A DNA stretch of 58,185 nt. Source: an uncultured Bacteroidia bacterium. Lineage in GTDB: Bacteria; Bacteroidota; Bacteroidia; Bacteroidales; UBA932. Below are positions 1-9,111 of the stretch, piece by piece (the stretch's first letter is position 1; each line of letters opens with the position of its first letter). A program made the position numbers and the translations under genes. The stretch spans positions 1 through 58,185 of the forward strand of contig CACZZF010000019.1 in the NCBI GenBank assembly GCA_902785575.1, in the 5' to 3' direction. The notes below the pieces were generated by a model. That model was given only the letters and a program-made list of their open reading frames with translations. It did no database searches and had not been told where the DNA came from.

Positions 1-1
1 C

Positions 2-2890
2 AGCTCCAACTCTTCTGTCGCCACTGTGGACAAGGGTACTGTGAGCGCGATAGCGGTCGGAACAGCCACAATCACCGCGACAGCGAGCGGCAAGACGGCG
101 ACATGCGAGGTCACGGTGACACCTAAGGGCATATCATCTATCAAACTTGATAAAAGCACGGCTTCTTTGAGCATCAAGGAAGTCTTGACCCTTTCCGCCA
201 CAATCGAACCAGCGGATGCGGACGAGACACTCACATGGACATCTTCCGACGAGAATGTGGTCAAGGTTGAGAACGGTAAGATCACAGCGGTAGGAAAAGG
301 TACGGCCACGATCACGGCTTCAGCCGGAACGCTGAAAGTCTCATGCGAAGTGACAGTCACCTACCCTATCAAATCCATATCCCTGAACAAGAGCACCGCA
401 CAAATCGAGGAAGACGGGACTATTACACTGAAAGCCACCGTAAACACCGAGGATCCCGACGTGAAAGTGGAGTGGTCCTCAGAGGACTCCAGCATAGCTT
501 ACGTAGACGACAACGGAGAAGTCAAAGGCATGAAAGTCGGAGAGACCACTATCACAGCGAAGGCAGGGGACAAGTCCGCCACCTGTAAAGTCACCGTCAA
601 GGAGGCAGCCTACAAGGCCAAGGAAAGGGCGGCTCTGGTGAAGTTCTTCAATGCCAATAACGGGAATAACTGGAGCACATATTACAAGGAGAATTGGTGC
701 TCGGACAAGCCATTGGAGATGTGGGCAGGCGTCGGAATGACACCTGACGGCAAGCATGTGAATCACTTGTGGATCAATGACAATAATCTCAGAGGCCAGA
801 TACCTAAAGAGATCGCGGACCTTCCTGAACTGGAAGTCATGCATCTTATGAATGATGGCAACTATACCCAAACCTATCCGATGCCAAAAGAAATAGGACA
901 ACTAAAGAAACTCAAAGACCTTACCACGTGGAATTATCCCATATCCGGGAAACTCCCGGAATCTCTCTTTGCTTTGGAAAGCCTGGAACAGTTATCGTTA
1001 TCTCACACTCCCTTGGATAAATGGACTATTCCTTCCAGCATATCCAAACTTAAGAATCTCAAGGTGTTGAAACTAATGGACTGCAACTTGACCGGTTCGA
1101 TTCCCGGCTCGCTCGGGCAACTTACCGGGTTGGAAGAATTGTATTTGGCAAACAATAAGCTGATGGGTACTTTACCTGCTTCGCTAGGGAGCCTGATTAA
1201 TCTGAAAAGATTAAATTTGAGCTCGAACAATCTTTCCGGAGCGATTCCCACAACTGTCGCGAAGATGGACAATTATTGGAAGCTTTGGTCAGGTATTTTC
1301 GATGGTAATAATTTCACAATGGATAATCTCCGCGCTTCCAAGGTTCCGGCTCCGATCAGCCCCAAGATCAAGATGCTTTCCGGTAAAGAACTTGATATCA
1401 ATGAGGAGTTTTCCAAAAACCAGTACACTGTACTATTTTATTTGAATCCACATTCTGGCGACGCTCTTGAATGCTTGACACAACTCGCCTCTTTATACAA
1501 AGTGAACAAAAGCAAAGGATTGGGAATCATTACATACTTTGACAATAACAGTTCGATTGTGACCGATCGGGACGAGAGAGACGCGAAGTTTAAGGAAGTT
1601 CTCAAACAAGTGGGAGCCACCTGGGATTCTTTCATTAGGCATATGTATGATGATTATCCTAATGGCGCCCCTTTTTATGCGGAAAAAGAATACGTGATGT
1701 ATCCGTATGATAGCGAGAATGAAATTGTTATCATAGGGCCCGAAAATACTGTCGTTTACTCTACCATTTTGGATGAGTCAAGAGATGCTTTGAACAATGC
1801 GGTCGCTTATCTTCAGAAAGCGTTCAAGACTACAATCACGCATTACGAGTCAAAGAGTTATTCACAGGATGGGAAGGTGACCAAATACCAGAATGCCTCA
1901 ACCGGGAAGGGAATCGACATTGTGATCACAGGTGACGCGTTCTCCGACAGGCAGATGACAAGTGGCGGAACATTCGAGAAAGCCGCTAAGCAGGCGGCTG
2001 CGGACCTATTCTCAGTAGAGCCTTACAAGTCGATGAAGGATCGGTTCAACGTCTATTTCGTCAAAGCGGTGTCTAAGCACGAGGAATATTTCAACGGTTG
2101 TTCCACAGTCTATGGCGGAGTATTCGGGTACGGATCCGCCGTTGGAGGTGATGATGACAAAGTGCTTGAATACGCCAAAAAGGCCGTCACAGATAATTCC
2201 AGGATGGACAATGTCGCTGTCCTGGTACTGATGAACAGTGTACGAAAAGGAGGCACCACTTACATGATGAAGCCTGTGGATAAGAGTATTTACGCCGGTG
2301 GCGCATCCGTGATCTGGATCCCTTACAAAGATGTGACAGTGAGCGGAGGAGTCTCGGCTCTGGCAAGCACTATTGTTCATGAGCTGGGCGGTCATGGTAT
2401 CGCGAAACTCGCGGATGAGTACGCGTACCGTGACCAAGGAGCCATCAGTGCCGAAGATGCCAACTACACAAAGGAACAACAGAACAACGATGAGTGGTAT
2501 CTGAATGTTGACTTCACTTCCGATCCGAAGAAGGTCCTATGGAGCCAGTTTATCGGTGACAGCGCCTTCACGTCAGAGAGTATCGGGGTTTATCAAGGTG
2601 GATACACATTCTGGACGGGAGTCTGGAGGCCCACGGAGCAGAGCGTCATGAACGACAACTTCAACCACTCAACCTTCAACGCTCCCTGCCGCTCACTGAT
2701 TTACACCAGGATAATGAAACTCTCCGAGGGTTCATCCTGGAAGTACGACTACAGTGCCTTCAAGACCTGGGACAAGGCTCATCCGACAAAGGTAGCCACA
2801 AGGAGCATCGTGGAGATTGATGCAGAGGCTCCCGCCCACGTGCCACCGGTAATCGTCGAAAAGACTTGGAAAGAAGTAATTGGATATTAA
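2..2890 (+). CDS. LRR-M64 metallopeptidase, copy 1 (N-terminus outside window)
   Basis: The reading frame is open from base 2, so the gene begins upstream of the window and its signal peptide is not seen. Numbering from base 26, about two and a half BIG2 (bacterial Ig-like) domains lie at residues 1-195, a plant-type leucine-rich repeat (LTGSIP/LSGAIP style) at about 240-412, a thioredoxin-like fold without CXXC at about 450-600, and a Peptidase_M64 domain at 605-954. The zinc motif HELGGHGIAKLADEY starts at residue 785. M64 members are secreted zinc endopeptidases; the family's name-giving member cleaves IgA. The paralogs downstream are lipoproteins, so this one is probably a surface lipoprotein too. 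First of four tandem copies; only 12 nt separate it from the next. Substrate unknown. Confidence 0.85.
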   Translation, partial: SSNSSVATVDKGTVSAIAVGTATITATASGKTATCEVTVTPKGISSIKLDKSTASLSIKEVLTLSATIEPADADETLTWTSSDENVVKVENGKITAVGKGTATITASAGTLKVSCEVTVTYPIKSISLNKSTAQIEEDGTITLKATVNTEDPDVKVEWSSEDSSIAYVDDNGEVKGMKVGETTITAKAGDKSATCKVTVKEAAYKAKERAALVKFFNANNGNNWSTYYKENWCSDKPLEMWAGVGMTPDGKHVNHLWINDNNLRGQIPKEIADLPELEVMHLMNDGNYTQTYPMPKEIGQLKKLKDLTTWNYPISGKLPESLFALESLEQLSLSHTPLDKWTIPSSISKLKNLKVLKLMDCNLTGSIPGSLGQLTGLEELYLANNKLMGTLPASLGSLINLKRLNLSSNNLSGAIPTTVAKMDNYWKLWSGIFDGNNFTMDNLRASKVPAPISPKIKMLSGKELDINEEFSKNQYTVLFYLNPHSGDALECLTQLASLYKVNKSKGLGIITYFDNNSSIVTDRDERDAKFKEVLKQVGATWDSFIRHMYDDYPNGAPFYAEKEYVMYPYDSENEIVIIGPENTVVYSTILDESRDALNNAVAYLQKAFKTTITHYESKSYSQDGKVTKYQNASTGKGIDIVITGDAFSDRQMTSGGTFEKAAKQAAADLFSVEPYKSMKDRFNVYFVKAVSKHEEYFNGCSTVYGGVFGYGSAVGGDDDKVLEYAKKAVTDNSRMDNVAVLVLMNSVRKGGTTYMMKPVDKSIYAGGASVIWIPYKDVTVSGGVSALASTIVHELGGHGIAKLADEYAYRDQGAISAEDANYTKEQQNNDEWYLNVDFTSDPKKVLWSQFIGDSAFTSESIGVYQGGYTFWTGVWRPTEQSVMNDNFNHSTFNAPCRSLIYTRIMKLSEGSSWKYDYSAFKTWDKAHPTKVATRSIVEIDAEAPAHVPPVIVEKTWKEVIGY

Positions 2891-2902
2891 ATAATTAATG
2901 AT

Positions 2903-3097
2903 ATGAAAAAACGTGTCATTGTCGCACTTGCCGCGATAGCTGCCATCCTTGTGGCTTGCGGGCCGAAAGAGGATCCGATTGTTGAAGTCACTGCTGTCTC
3001 TTTGAGCCAGACGACCCTTTCCATCGCGAAAGGTGGAACGACGACATTGACTGCCACGGTCGGTCCCCATAACGCCACGGACAAGACTGTGAGGTGA
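2903..3097 (+). CDS. N-terminal fragment of LRR-M64 lipoprotein copy 2 (frame-disrupted)
   Basis: This 64-codon frame holds only the lipoprotein signal of copy 2 (lipobox ILVAC followed by GPKED) and the first half of a BIG2 domain, ending at NATDKTV. In the intact paralogs this is followed by TWSSSN and about 40 more residues of the domain. Here those residues are missing and the reading frame changes, giving a stop at 3095-3097. The second half of the gene resumes in another frame at 3094 through a GTGA overlap. The simplest reading is a deletion that broke the gene, separating the export signal from the peptidase. Coupled translation of the second part is possible, but the product would then lack a signal. 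Confidence 0.7.
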   Translation: MKKRVIVALAAIAAILVACGPKEDPIVEVTAVSLSQTTLSIAKGGTTTLTATVGPHNATDKTVR

Positions 3098-5868
3098 CAC
3101 CTAAGGGCATAACCTCTATCAGACTAGAACAAGGTGCCGCCGAATTGAACATCAATGAAGTCTTCACCCTTGTCTCCTCTGTTGAACCCGCGGACGCGGA
3201 CGAGACACTCACATGGTCATCATCCGACGAGAATGTGGCTAAGGTTGAGAATGGTAAGATCACGGCGGTCGGAAAAGGTAAGGCCACGATCACAGCTTCA
3301 GCCGGAACGCTGAAAGTCTCCTGCTATGTTACGGTAATATGCCCTATTAATTCCATATCCCTGAACAAGAGCACCGCACAGATCGAAGAATACGAGACTC
3401 TGACGCTGACAGCTACCGTTGACACCGAGGATCCCGACATCAAAGTGGAATGGTCCTCAGATTACACCAGTATAGCGACAGTTGACGACAACGGAGAAGT
3501 TTATGGCCTGAAAGTCGGAGTAACCACCATCACAGCGAAGGCAGGGGACAAGTCCGCCTCCTGTAAAGTCACCGTCAAGGAAGCAGCCCATAAGGCCAAA
3601 GAAAGGGCGGCTCTGATAAAGTTGTTCAATGCTAACAACGGAAACAACTGGGATGACCACACCAAGCAGAATTGGTGCTCGGACAAACCCCTGGAGTTGT
3701 GGACAGGCGTCGAGATGACTCCTGACGGCGCACACGTGCGATCCTTGTGGCTGAATGACACTAATCTCAAAGGTCAGATTCCTAAAGAGATAGCCGATCT
3801 CACTGAATTGGAAGTCTTCAAGATGATTAATCCGAGCGGTATCCCAAATAATGGCTATCCAATCCCGTCAGAAATAGGGAACCTTAAAAAGCTCAAGAAC
3901 TTGACTCTCTGGACCTATACCGTTTCCGGGACAATACCAAAATCTATCTACAAAATCCAAAGCCTGGAAGAATTGGTCTTGGGTTACATTCCTCTTAGTT
4001 CTTGGACGATTCCTTCTGAAATATCAAACCTTAAAAACTTGAAGGAACTGTCCCTACCAGGTTGCAACCTGACTGGAAAGATTCCTGACTGGATCGGTCA
4101 GATTACAGGACTGGAAGTTTTGAATCTCTCGAGCAATAAACTATCCGGATCGGTACCAGCCTCAATTGGCAGCCTCATCAATTTGAAGGAACTTGACCTT
4201 ACCGCAAACAGCCTTTCCGGCTCTATTCCCACAGCTGTCGCGAAGATGGACAATTATTGGAGATTATGGCCTTACATTTTCCGATCCAACAAATTCACGA
4301 TGGACAATCTCCGCGATTCAAAGATTCCTATTCCCAGAAGCCCCAAGATCACCACGCTCTCTGGCAAAGAACTCGAACCGGAAACAGAATTCAAGAAAAA
4401 CCAGTACACGGTGCTGTTCAGTTTTAATCCACGTTCAGGTGATGCGGTTGAATGCTTGACACAACTCGCCTCTTTATACAAAGCGAACAAAAGCAAAGGA
4501 TTGGGAATCATTACATACTTCGACAATAACAGTGCGCTCGAGACCGATCGCGACGCGAGAGACGCGAAGTTTAAGGAAGTCATCAAACAAGTGGGAGCCA
4601 CTTGGGATTCGTTCATCAGGCATTTGTATGAGGATTATCCTAATGGAGCCCCATTCTATGCGGAAAGGGGGGATGCTATGTATCCTAGTCCCCTTGAGAA
4701 CTGCATCGTTATTTTAGGCCCGGATCAAACTGTTGTTTACTCTACCCTCATTGAAAACTCCAGAGATTATCTTAACAATGCTGTCGCCTATCTTCAGAAA
4801 ACGTTCAAGACCACGATCACGCATTACGAGTCAAAGAGCTACACTCAAGATGGGAAGGTGACCAAATACCAAACAGCATCAACCGGAAAGGGAATCGACA
4901 TCGTGATCACGGGTGACGCGTTCTCTGACAGGAAGATAAGTGATGGCACATTCGAGAAGGCCGCCAAGCAGGCGGCCGCTGACCTGTTCTCAGTCGAGCC
5001 TTACAAGTCCATGAAAAACAGGTTCAACATCTATTTCGTCAACGCCGTGTCTAAGCACGAGGAGTATTTCAACGGCTGCTCCACAGCATTTGGAGGAGTT
5101 TTCGGGTATGGCTCTGCCGTTGGAGGTGATGATGACAAAGTGCTTGAATATGCGAAAAAAGCCATTAACAACAACACACGGATGGACAACGTAGCTGTTC
5201 TGGTTCTTATGAACAGTATACGTAAAGGAGGCACCTGTTATATGATGGATCCCTCCGACAAGACCATCTACGGCGGCGGATCGGCAGTATGCTGGATCCC
5301 TTACAAGGATGTGTCAGTGAGCGGAGGATTGTCATCGCTGGCAAGCACTATTGTCCACGAGCTGGGGGGGCATGCTATCGCGAAACTCGCGGATGAGTAT
5401 GCGTACCGTAGCCAAGGAACTGTCACTGAAGCGGACGTCAACTACACGAAGAACAGGCAGAAAAACTATGACTGGTATCTTAATGTTGACTTCACTTCCG
5501 ACCCGAAGAAGGTCCTTTGGAGCCAGTTTATAGGTGACAGCGCCTTCGCGTCAGAAAAAATCGGGGTATATGAAGGAGGAGACACCTTCTGGTTCGGGGT
5601 CTGGAGGCCTACGGAGCAAAGTGTCATGAACAACAACGATAGCCACTCAACCTTCAACGCCCCTTGCCGCTCACTGATTTACACCAGGATAATGAAACTC
5701 TCCGAAGGATCTTCATGGAAGTACGACTACAGTGCTTTCAAGACCTGGGACAAGGCTCACCCGACAAAGGTCGCCACCAGGAGTATAGTAGAGACCAATG
5801 GCAAGGCTCCTGTCCATGTCCCGCCAGTCATAGTTGGCAAGACATGGCAGGAAGTAATTGGATATTAA
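3094..5868 (+). CDS. LRR-M64 metallopeptidase, copy 2, body without signal peptide
   Basis: This 924-codon frame starts with a GTG inside what should be a BIG2 domain, so it is the remainder of the gene whose first part lies at 2903-3097. It keeps two BIG2 domains (about 1-165), the leucine-rich repeat (about 215-385), the thioredoxin-like segment (about 425-575) and a complete M64 domain with HELGGHAIAKLADEY at residue 755. No stop or frameshift interrupts these 924 codons, so the breakage looks recent, or selection still acts. Without the upstream lipobox the protein should stay in the cytoplasm. Large parts of the catalytic region are close to copies 1 and 4, as expected of tandem duplication or gene conversion. 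Confidence 0.75.
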   Translation: MTPKGITSIRLEQGAAELNINEVFTLVSSVEPADADETLTWSSSDENVAKVENGKITAVGKGKATITASAGTLKVSCYVTVICPINSISLNKSTAQIEEYETLTLTATVDTEDPDIKVEWSSDYTSIATVDDNGEVYGLKVGVTTITAKAGDKSASCKVTVKEAAHKAKERAALIKLFNANNGNNWDDHTKQNWCSDKPLELWTGVEMTPDGAHVRSLWLNDTNLKGQIPKEIADLTELEVFKMINPSGIPNNGYPIPSEIGNLKKLKNLTLWTYTVSGTIPKSIYKIQSLEELVLGYIPLSSWTIPSEISNLKNLKELSLPGCNLTGKIPDWIGQITGLEVLNLSSNKLSGSVPASIGSLINLKELDLTANSLSGSIPTAVAKMDNYWRLWPYIFRSNKFTMDNLRDSKIPIPRSPKITTLSGKELEPETEFKKNQYTVLFSFNPRSGDAVECLTQLASLYKANKSKGLGIITYFDNNSALETDRDARDAKFKEVIKQVGATWDSFIRHLYEDYPNGAPFYAERGDAMYPSPLENCIVILGPDQTVVYSTLIENSRDYLNNAVAYLQKTFKTTITHYESKSYTQDGKVTKYQTASTGKGIDIVITGDAFSDRKISDGTFEKAAKQAAADLFSVEPYKSMKNRFNIYFVNAVSKHEEYFNGCSTAFGGVFGYGSAVGGDDDKVLEYAKKAINNNTRMDNVAVLVLMNSIRKGGTCYMMDPSDKTIYGGGSAVCWIPYKDVSVSGGLSSLASTIVHELGGHAIAKLADEYAYRSQGTVTEADVNYTKNRQKNYDWYLNVDFTSDPKKVLWSQFIGDSAFASEKIGVYEGGDTFWFGVWRPTEQSVMNNNDSHSTFNAPCRSLIYTRIMKLSEGSSWKYDYSAFKTWDKAHPTKVATRSIVETNGKAPVHVPPVIVGKTWQEVIGY

Positions 5869-5892
5869 GAATTTAATATAAAACCGCATAAA

Positions 5893-8800
5893 ATGAGAAC
5901 CCGTGCTCTGATAGCCTTTGCGGTGATCATCTCCTTCTTTGTGGCCTGTGGCCCGAAGGAAGAGCCCCTGCCAGAGAATGTGGCAGTGACAGGCGTGACT
6001 TTGAACCTTCCCTCATTGGCGATTGGTACAGGCTTAACCGGAAGCCTGGTTGCTACTGTAACGCCTTCCAACGCTACCGACAAGACCGTGACCTGGTCCA
6101 GTTCAAACAACTCCGTGGCGACTGTCCAAGGTGGCACAGTCACTGGTGTCGCCGAAGGTACCGCCACTATAACCGCCACAGCGGGAGGGAAATCCGCCAC
6201 TTGCCAGGTGACTGTCACGAAAACGGTGATCCCGGTCTCGTCGATAGAAGTAGACAAAGGCAACTTGGTGGTCTATGAGGGCAGGAGCGAACAGCTTTCC
6301 GCCACGGTAAAACCCGATAATGCCACTGATAAAACCATCAAATGGTCATCCAGCGACGAGACAGTCGCGACCGTGGACGAAAACGGCGTCGTGACGGGAA
6401 TCAAAGATGGATATGCGACTATCACCGCGGAATCGGGGGGCAAGAAAGACCAGTGTGCGGTGCAAGTTGTTGTTGTCATCATGGAATCCGTGACAATCGA
6501 GCCGGCGGAGATCACGGCCTTCCAAGGGGATACAGTCCGTTTTACCGCTAAAGTGTATCCTGAGGACGCTAAAGTCAAGTTTATGCACTGGAATTACAGC
6601 GACAGAGATATCTTGCGTCCCATAGTTCTTGAGGATGGTACTGTAGTAGATGACGGATCGTTCGTGACCGTTGGGCCCGGTACGACGGAGGTAAGAGTTG
6701 TAGTGAATGCCCAAAGAAGTGCCACCGCCACAGTGACCGTGGTCGAACCAGATTATATGGCCAAGGAAAAGGCTGCTCTCATGGCTTTCTATAACGCCAA
6801 TAAGGACCACTGGCAGAATCATGAGAACTGGGGTTCGGACGGACAGGTATCCAGCGCATGGGAAGGCGTGAGTATGGATCCGACCGGGACTCACGTGAAA
6901 GGGTTGTTCGTCCGTGGTGCCATCGGGAAAATCCCAAAGGAAATAGGAAACCTGACAGAACTTGAGGATTTCAGCATCTGGACCTCTCAAGAGATATCAT
7001 ACGGTATGCCAAAAAGCGCGTTCGGACCGCTTCCGAAGGAATTTGGCAAGCTGAAGAAGCTAAAGTCGATAGTCATGTATGATTACCCTCTGACCGGGAA
7101 ACTCCCCGAAGAGCTTTTCTCGCTTCCCAATCTTGAGAAGCTATCCATTACCAGAACCAAGTTTATGGACAAGGCTGCTCTGCCTTCCTCGATAGGCAAT
7201 TTGACGAGCCTCACATACCTCCAGCTAAACGATATCAATCTGTCCGGATCGCTGCCGGCAGAGCTCGGCAACCTGTCGAATTTGACCTGGCTGAACCTCG
7301 GGCTCAATGGCCTCACCGGGACGGTGCCTTCGTCTTACTCAGGTCTGGTCAATCTCGAGAATTTCGATTTGACTTACAACAAATTATCCGGTACCTTGCC
7401 GGCGTCTCTCGCCAAAATCAAAAGATTCCCTTTGATATGGGGCAGAATAGTCGAATCCAACAGCTTCACACAAGATGACATCCGCAAATCGAAGATACCC
7501 GCCCCGATCTCACCGAAAGTCAAGACTATCTCAGGGAAAGACCTTGACATAGAAGAGTTTATCAAAGGCAACAAGTACACTGTCCTGTTCGATGTGGCCG
7601 CGGATTTCACCGAGGTGCCAGAATACCTGTCTTCCCTGGAAAACCTCTACAAAAAGGGAAAGAGCAAAGGGCTTGGCGTACTCACATATTTTGACAACAA
7701 CTCACAATTGGATTCCCCGGATCTTTCCAGGCGTGACAACTTGTTCAAGGAACAGCTGAAGAAATCCGGTGCGGAATGGGAATCCTTCATCCGCCACATG
7801 TACGATGAGACCCCTACCGAAGAAGCCCCGTTCTATTCGATACACGGTGAAGGTATATACCCTTACGGCAGTATCAACCAGATAGTTATCATCGGACCTG
7901 ACGGCACCGTCGACTACACCACACTGGTTGACTCAGACCAGGAAAAGAATGTGGAAAATGCCCTGAAGTACCTCGAAAAAGTTCTTAATGTCTCCATGAC
8001 ACATTATGAGTCAAAGAGTTACGCAAGAGACAAGAAGTACACACAGTTGCATAAGGCTTCCACAGGCAAGGGAATCGACCTGGTCATCACCGGCGACGCT
8101 TTCTCCGACAAGGATTTGACAGGCGGCACTTTCGAGAAGGCCGCCAAGCAGGCCATGAACGACTTCTTCAGTGTCGAGCCGATGAAATCCATGAAGAACC
8201 GTTTCAACGTCCACATGGTCGAGGCTGTCTCCAAGAATGATGAATATTTCAGCGGCTGCTCAACAGCGTTCAGCGGCGTCTTCGGTGGAGGTTCGGCTGT
8301 CGGAGGAAACAATAGCAAAGTCCTGGAATACGCCAAGGTGGCTGTCGGTGACTCCAAGATGGACAATGTCATTGTGCTGGTCCTGATGAACAGCTATCGG
8401 GATGGCGGCACATGTTACATGCTCAATCCTGACAACGCCAACATCTATGCTGGCGGAGCCTCCGTCGCCTGGGTCACCTACAAGGATTTCTCCGTATCAG
8501 GCGGATTGTCCAGCCTCGCCAACACAGTTGTCCACGAAGTTGCCGGTCACGGGCTCGGGAAACTGGCGGACGAGTACGGCTACATCTTCCAAGGAGAAGT
8601 CACCTCCGGCGAGATAGCTTACATCAACAAGGTCCAAAAGTGGAACTGGTACCAGAATATTTCCGTGACTCCCACCAAATCCCAGGTTCCATGGAGCCAA
8701 TTCATCGGTGACAGCGCTTTCTCTTCCGAGAATATCGGAGTCTATGAAGGAGGTGACACATTCTGGTCAGGCGTCTGGAGACCCACCGAGCAGAGTGTCA

Positions 8801-9048
8801 TGAACGACAGCTACAAGTATTCCACATTCAACGCTCCTTCCCGTTCCCAGATCTACACGAGGATCATGAAACTCTCCGAGGGAGAAAGTTGGAAGTACGA
8901 CTACAACGCCTTCAAGACCTGGGACAAGGCCCATCCTACCAAGGTGGCCACCAGGAGCATAGTCGAAGTCGACGACGACGAGGTTCCTGTTCACGTTCCT
9001 CCCGTCCGTGTCGGCAAAACCTGGAAGGACGTCATCGAAGGGAGATAA
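5893..9048 (+). CDS. LRR-M64 metallopeptidase lipoprotein, copy 3 (intact)
   Basis: The 1051-residue protein begins with an SPII signal (FFVAC followed by GPKEEP), so it should be lipid-anchored and probably surface exposed. In order: three BIG2 domains (about 30-285), a short helical linker, a leucine-rich repeat with LSGSLP/LTGTVP repeats (about 336-510), a thioredoxin-like fold (about 536-698) and the M64 peptidase domain (about 700-1051). The zinc motif HEVAGHGLGKLADEY starts at residue 881 and is the most divergent of the four. The domain order suggests a binding stalk plus a protease. Start chosen at ATG 5893, just before the signal. It lies 24 nt after copy 2, so co-transcription is likely. 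Confidence 0.88.
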   Translation: MRTRALIAFAVIISFFVACGPKEEPLPENVAVTGVTLNLPSLAIGTGLTGSLVATVTPSNATDKTVTWSSSNNSVATVQGGTVTGVAEGTATITATAGGKSATCQVTVTKTVIPVSSIEVDKGNLVVYEGRSEQLSATVKPDNATDKTIKWSSSDETVATVDENGVVTGIKDGYATITAESGGKKDQCAVQVVVVIMESVTIEPAEITAFQGDTVRFTAKVYPEDAKVKFMHWNYSDRDILRPIVLEDGTVVDDGSFVTVGPGTTEVRVVVNAQRSATATVTVVEPDYMAKEKAALMAFYNANKDHWQNHENWGSDGQVSSAWEGVSMDPTGTHVKGLFVRGAIGKIPKEIGNLTELEDFSIWTSQEISYGMPKSAFGPLPKEFGKLKKLKSIVMYDYPLTGKLPEELFSLPNLEKLSITRTKFMDKAALPSSIGNLTSLTYLQLNDINLSGSLPAELGNLSNLTWLNLGLNGLTGTVPSSYSGLVNLENFDLTYNKLSGTLPASLAKIKRFPLIWGRIVESNSFTQDDIRKSKIPAPISPKVKTISGKDLDIEEFIKGNKYTVLFDVAADFTEVPEYLSSLENLYKKGKSKGLGVLTYFDNNSQLDSPDLSRRDNLFKEQLKKSGAEWESFIRHMYDETPTEEAPFYSIHGEGIYPYGSINQIVIIGPDGTVDYTTLVDSDQEKNVENALKYLEKVLNVSMTHYESKSYARDKKYTQLHKASTGKGIDLVITGDAFSDKDLTGGTFEKAAKQAMNDFFSVEPMKSMKNRFNVHMVEAVSKNDEYFSGCSTAFSGVFGGGSAVGGNNSKVLEYAKVAVGDSKMDNVIVLVLMNSYRDGGTCYMLNPDNANIYAGGASVAWVTYKDFSVSGGLSSLANTVVHEVAGHGLGKLADEYGYIFQGEVTSGEIAYINKVQKWNWYQNISVTPTKSQVPWSQFIGDSAFSSENIGVYEGGDTFWSGVWRPTEQSVMNDSYKYSTFNAPSRSQIYTRIMKLSEGESWKYDYNAFKTWDKAHPTKVATRSIVEVDDDEVPVHVPPVRVGKTWKDVIEGR

Positions 9049-9050
9049 AG

Positions 9051-9077
9051 TGTCATTCTGAGCGAAGCGAAGAATCT
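9051..9077 (+). repeat. 27-bp interspersed repeat, family C
   Basis: A 27-bp sequence beginning TGTCATTCTGAGCGAAGCGA occupies the gap between peptidase copies 3 and 4. An exact reverse complement lies inside the citC part of the citrate ligase gene at 17348-17374, and a slightly diverged inverted copy follows peptidase copy 4 at 12232-12256. Confidence 0.85.
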
Positions 9078-9111
9078 TTCAAATTGACGTTAAACGAATA
9101 ATATTATAGCC

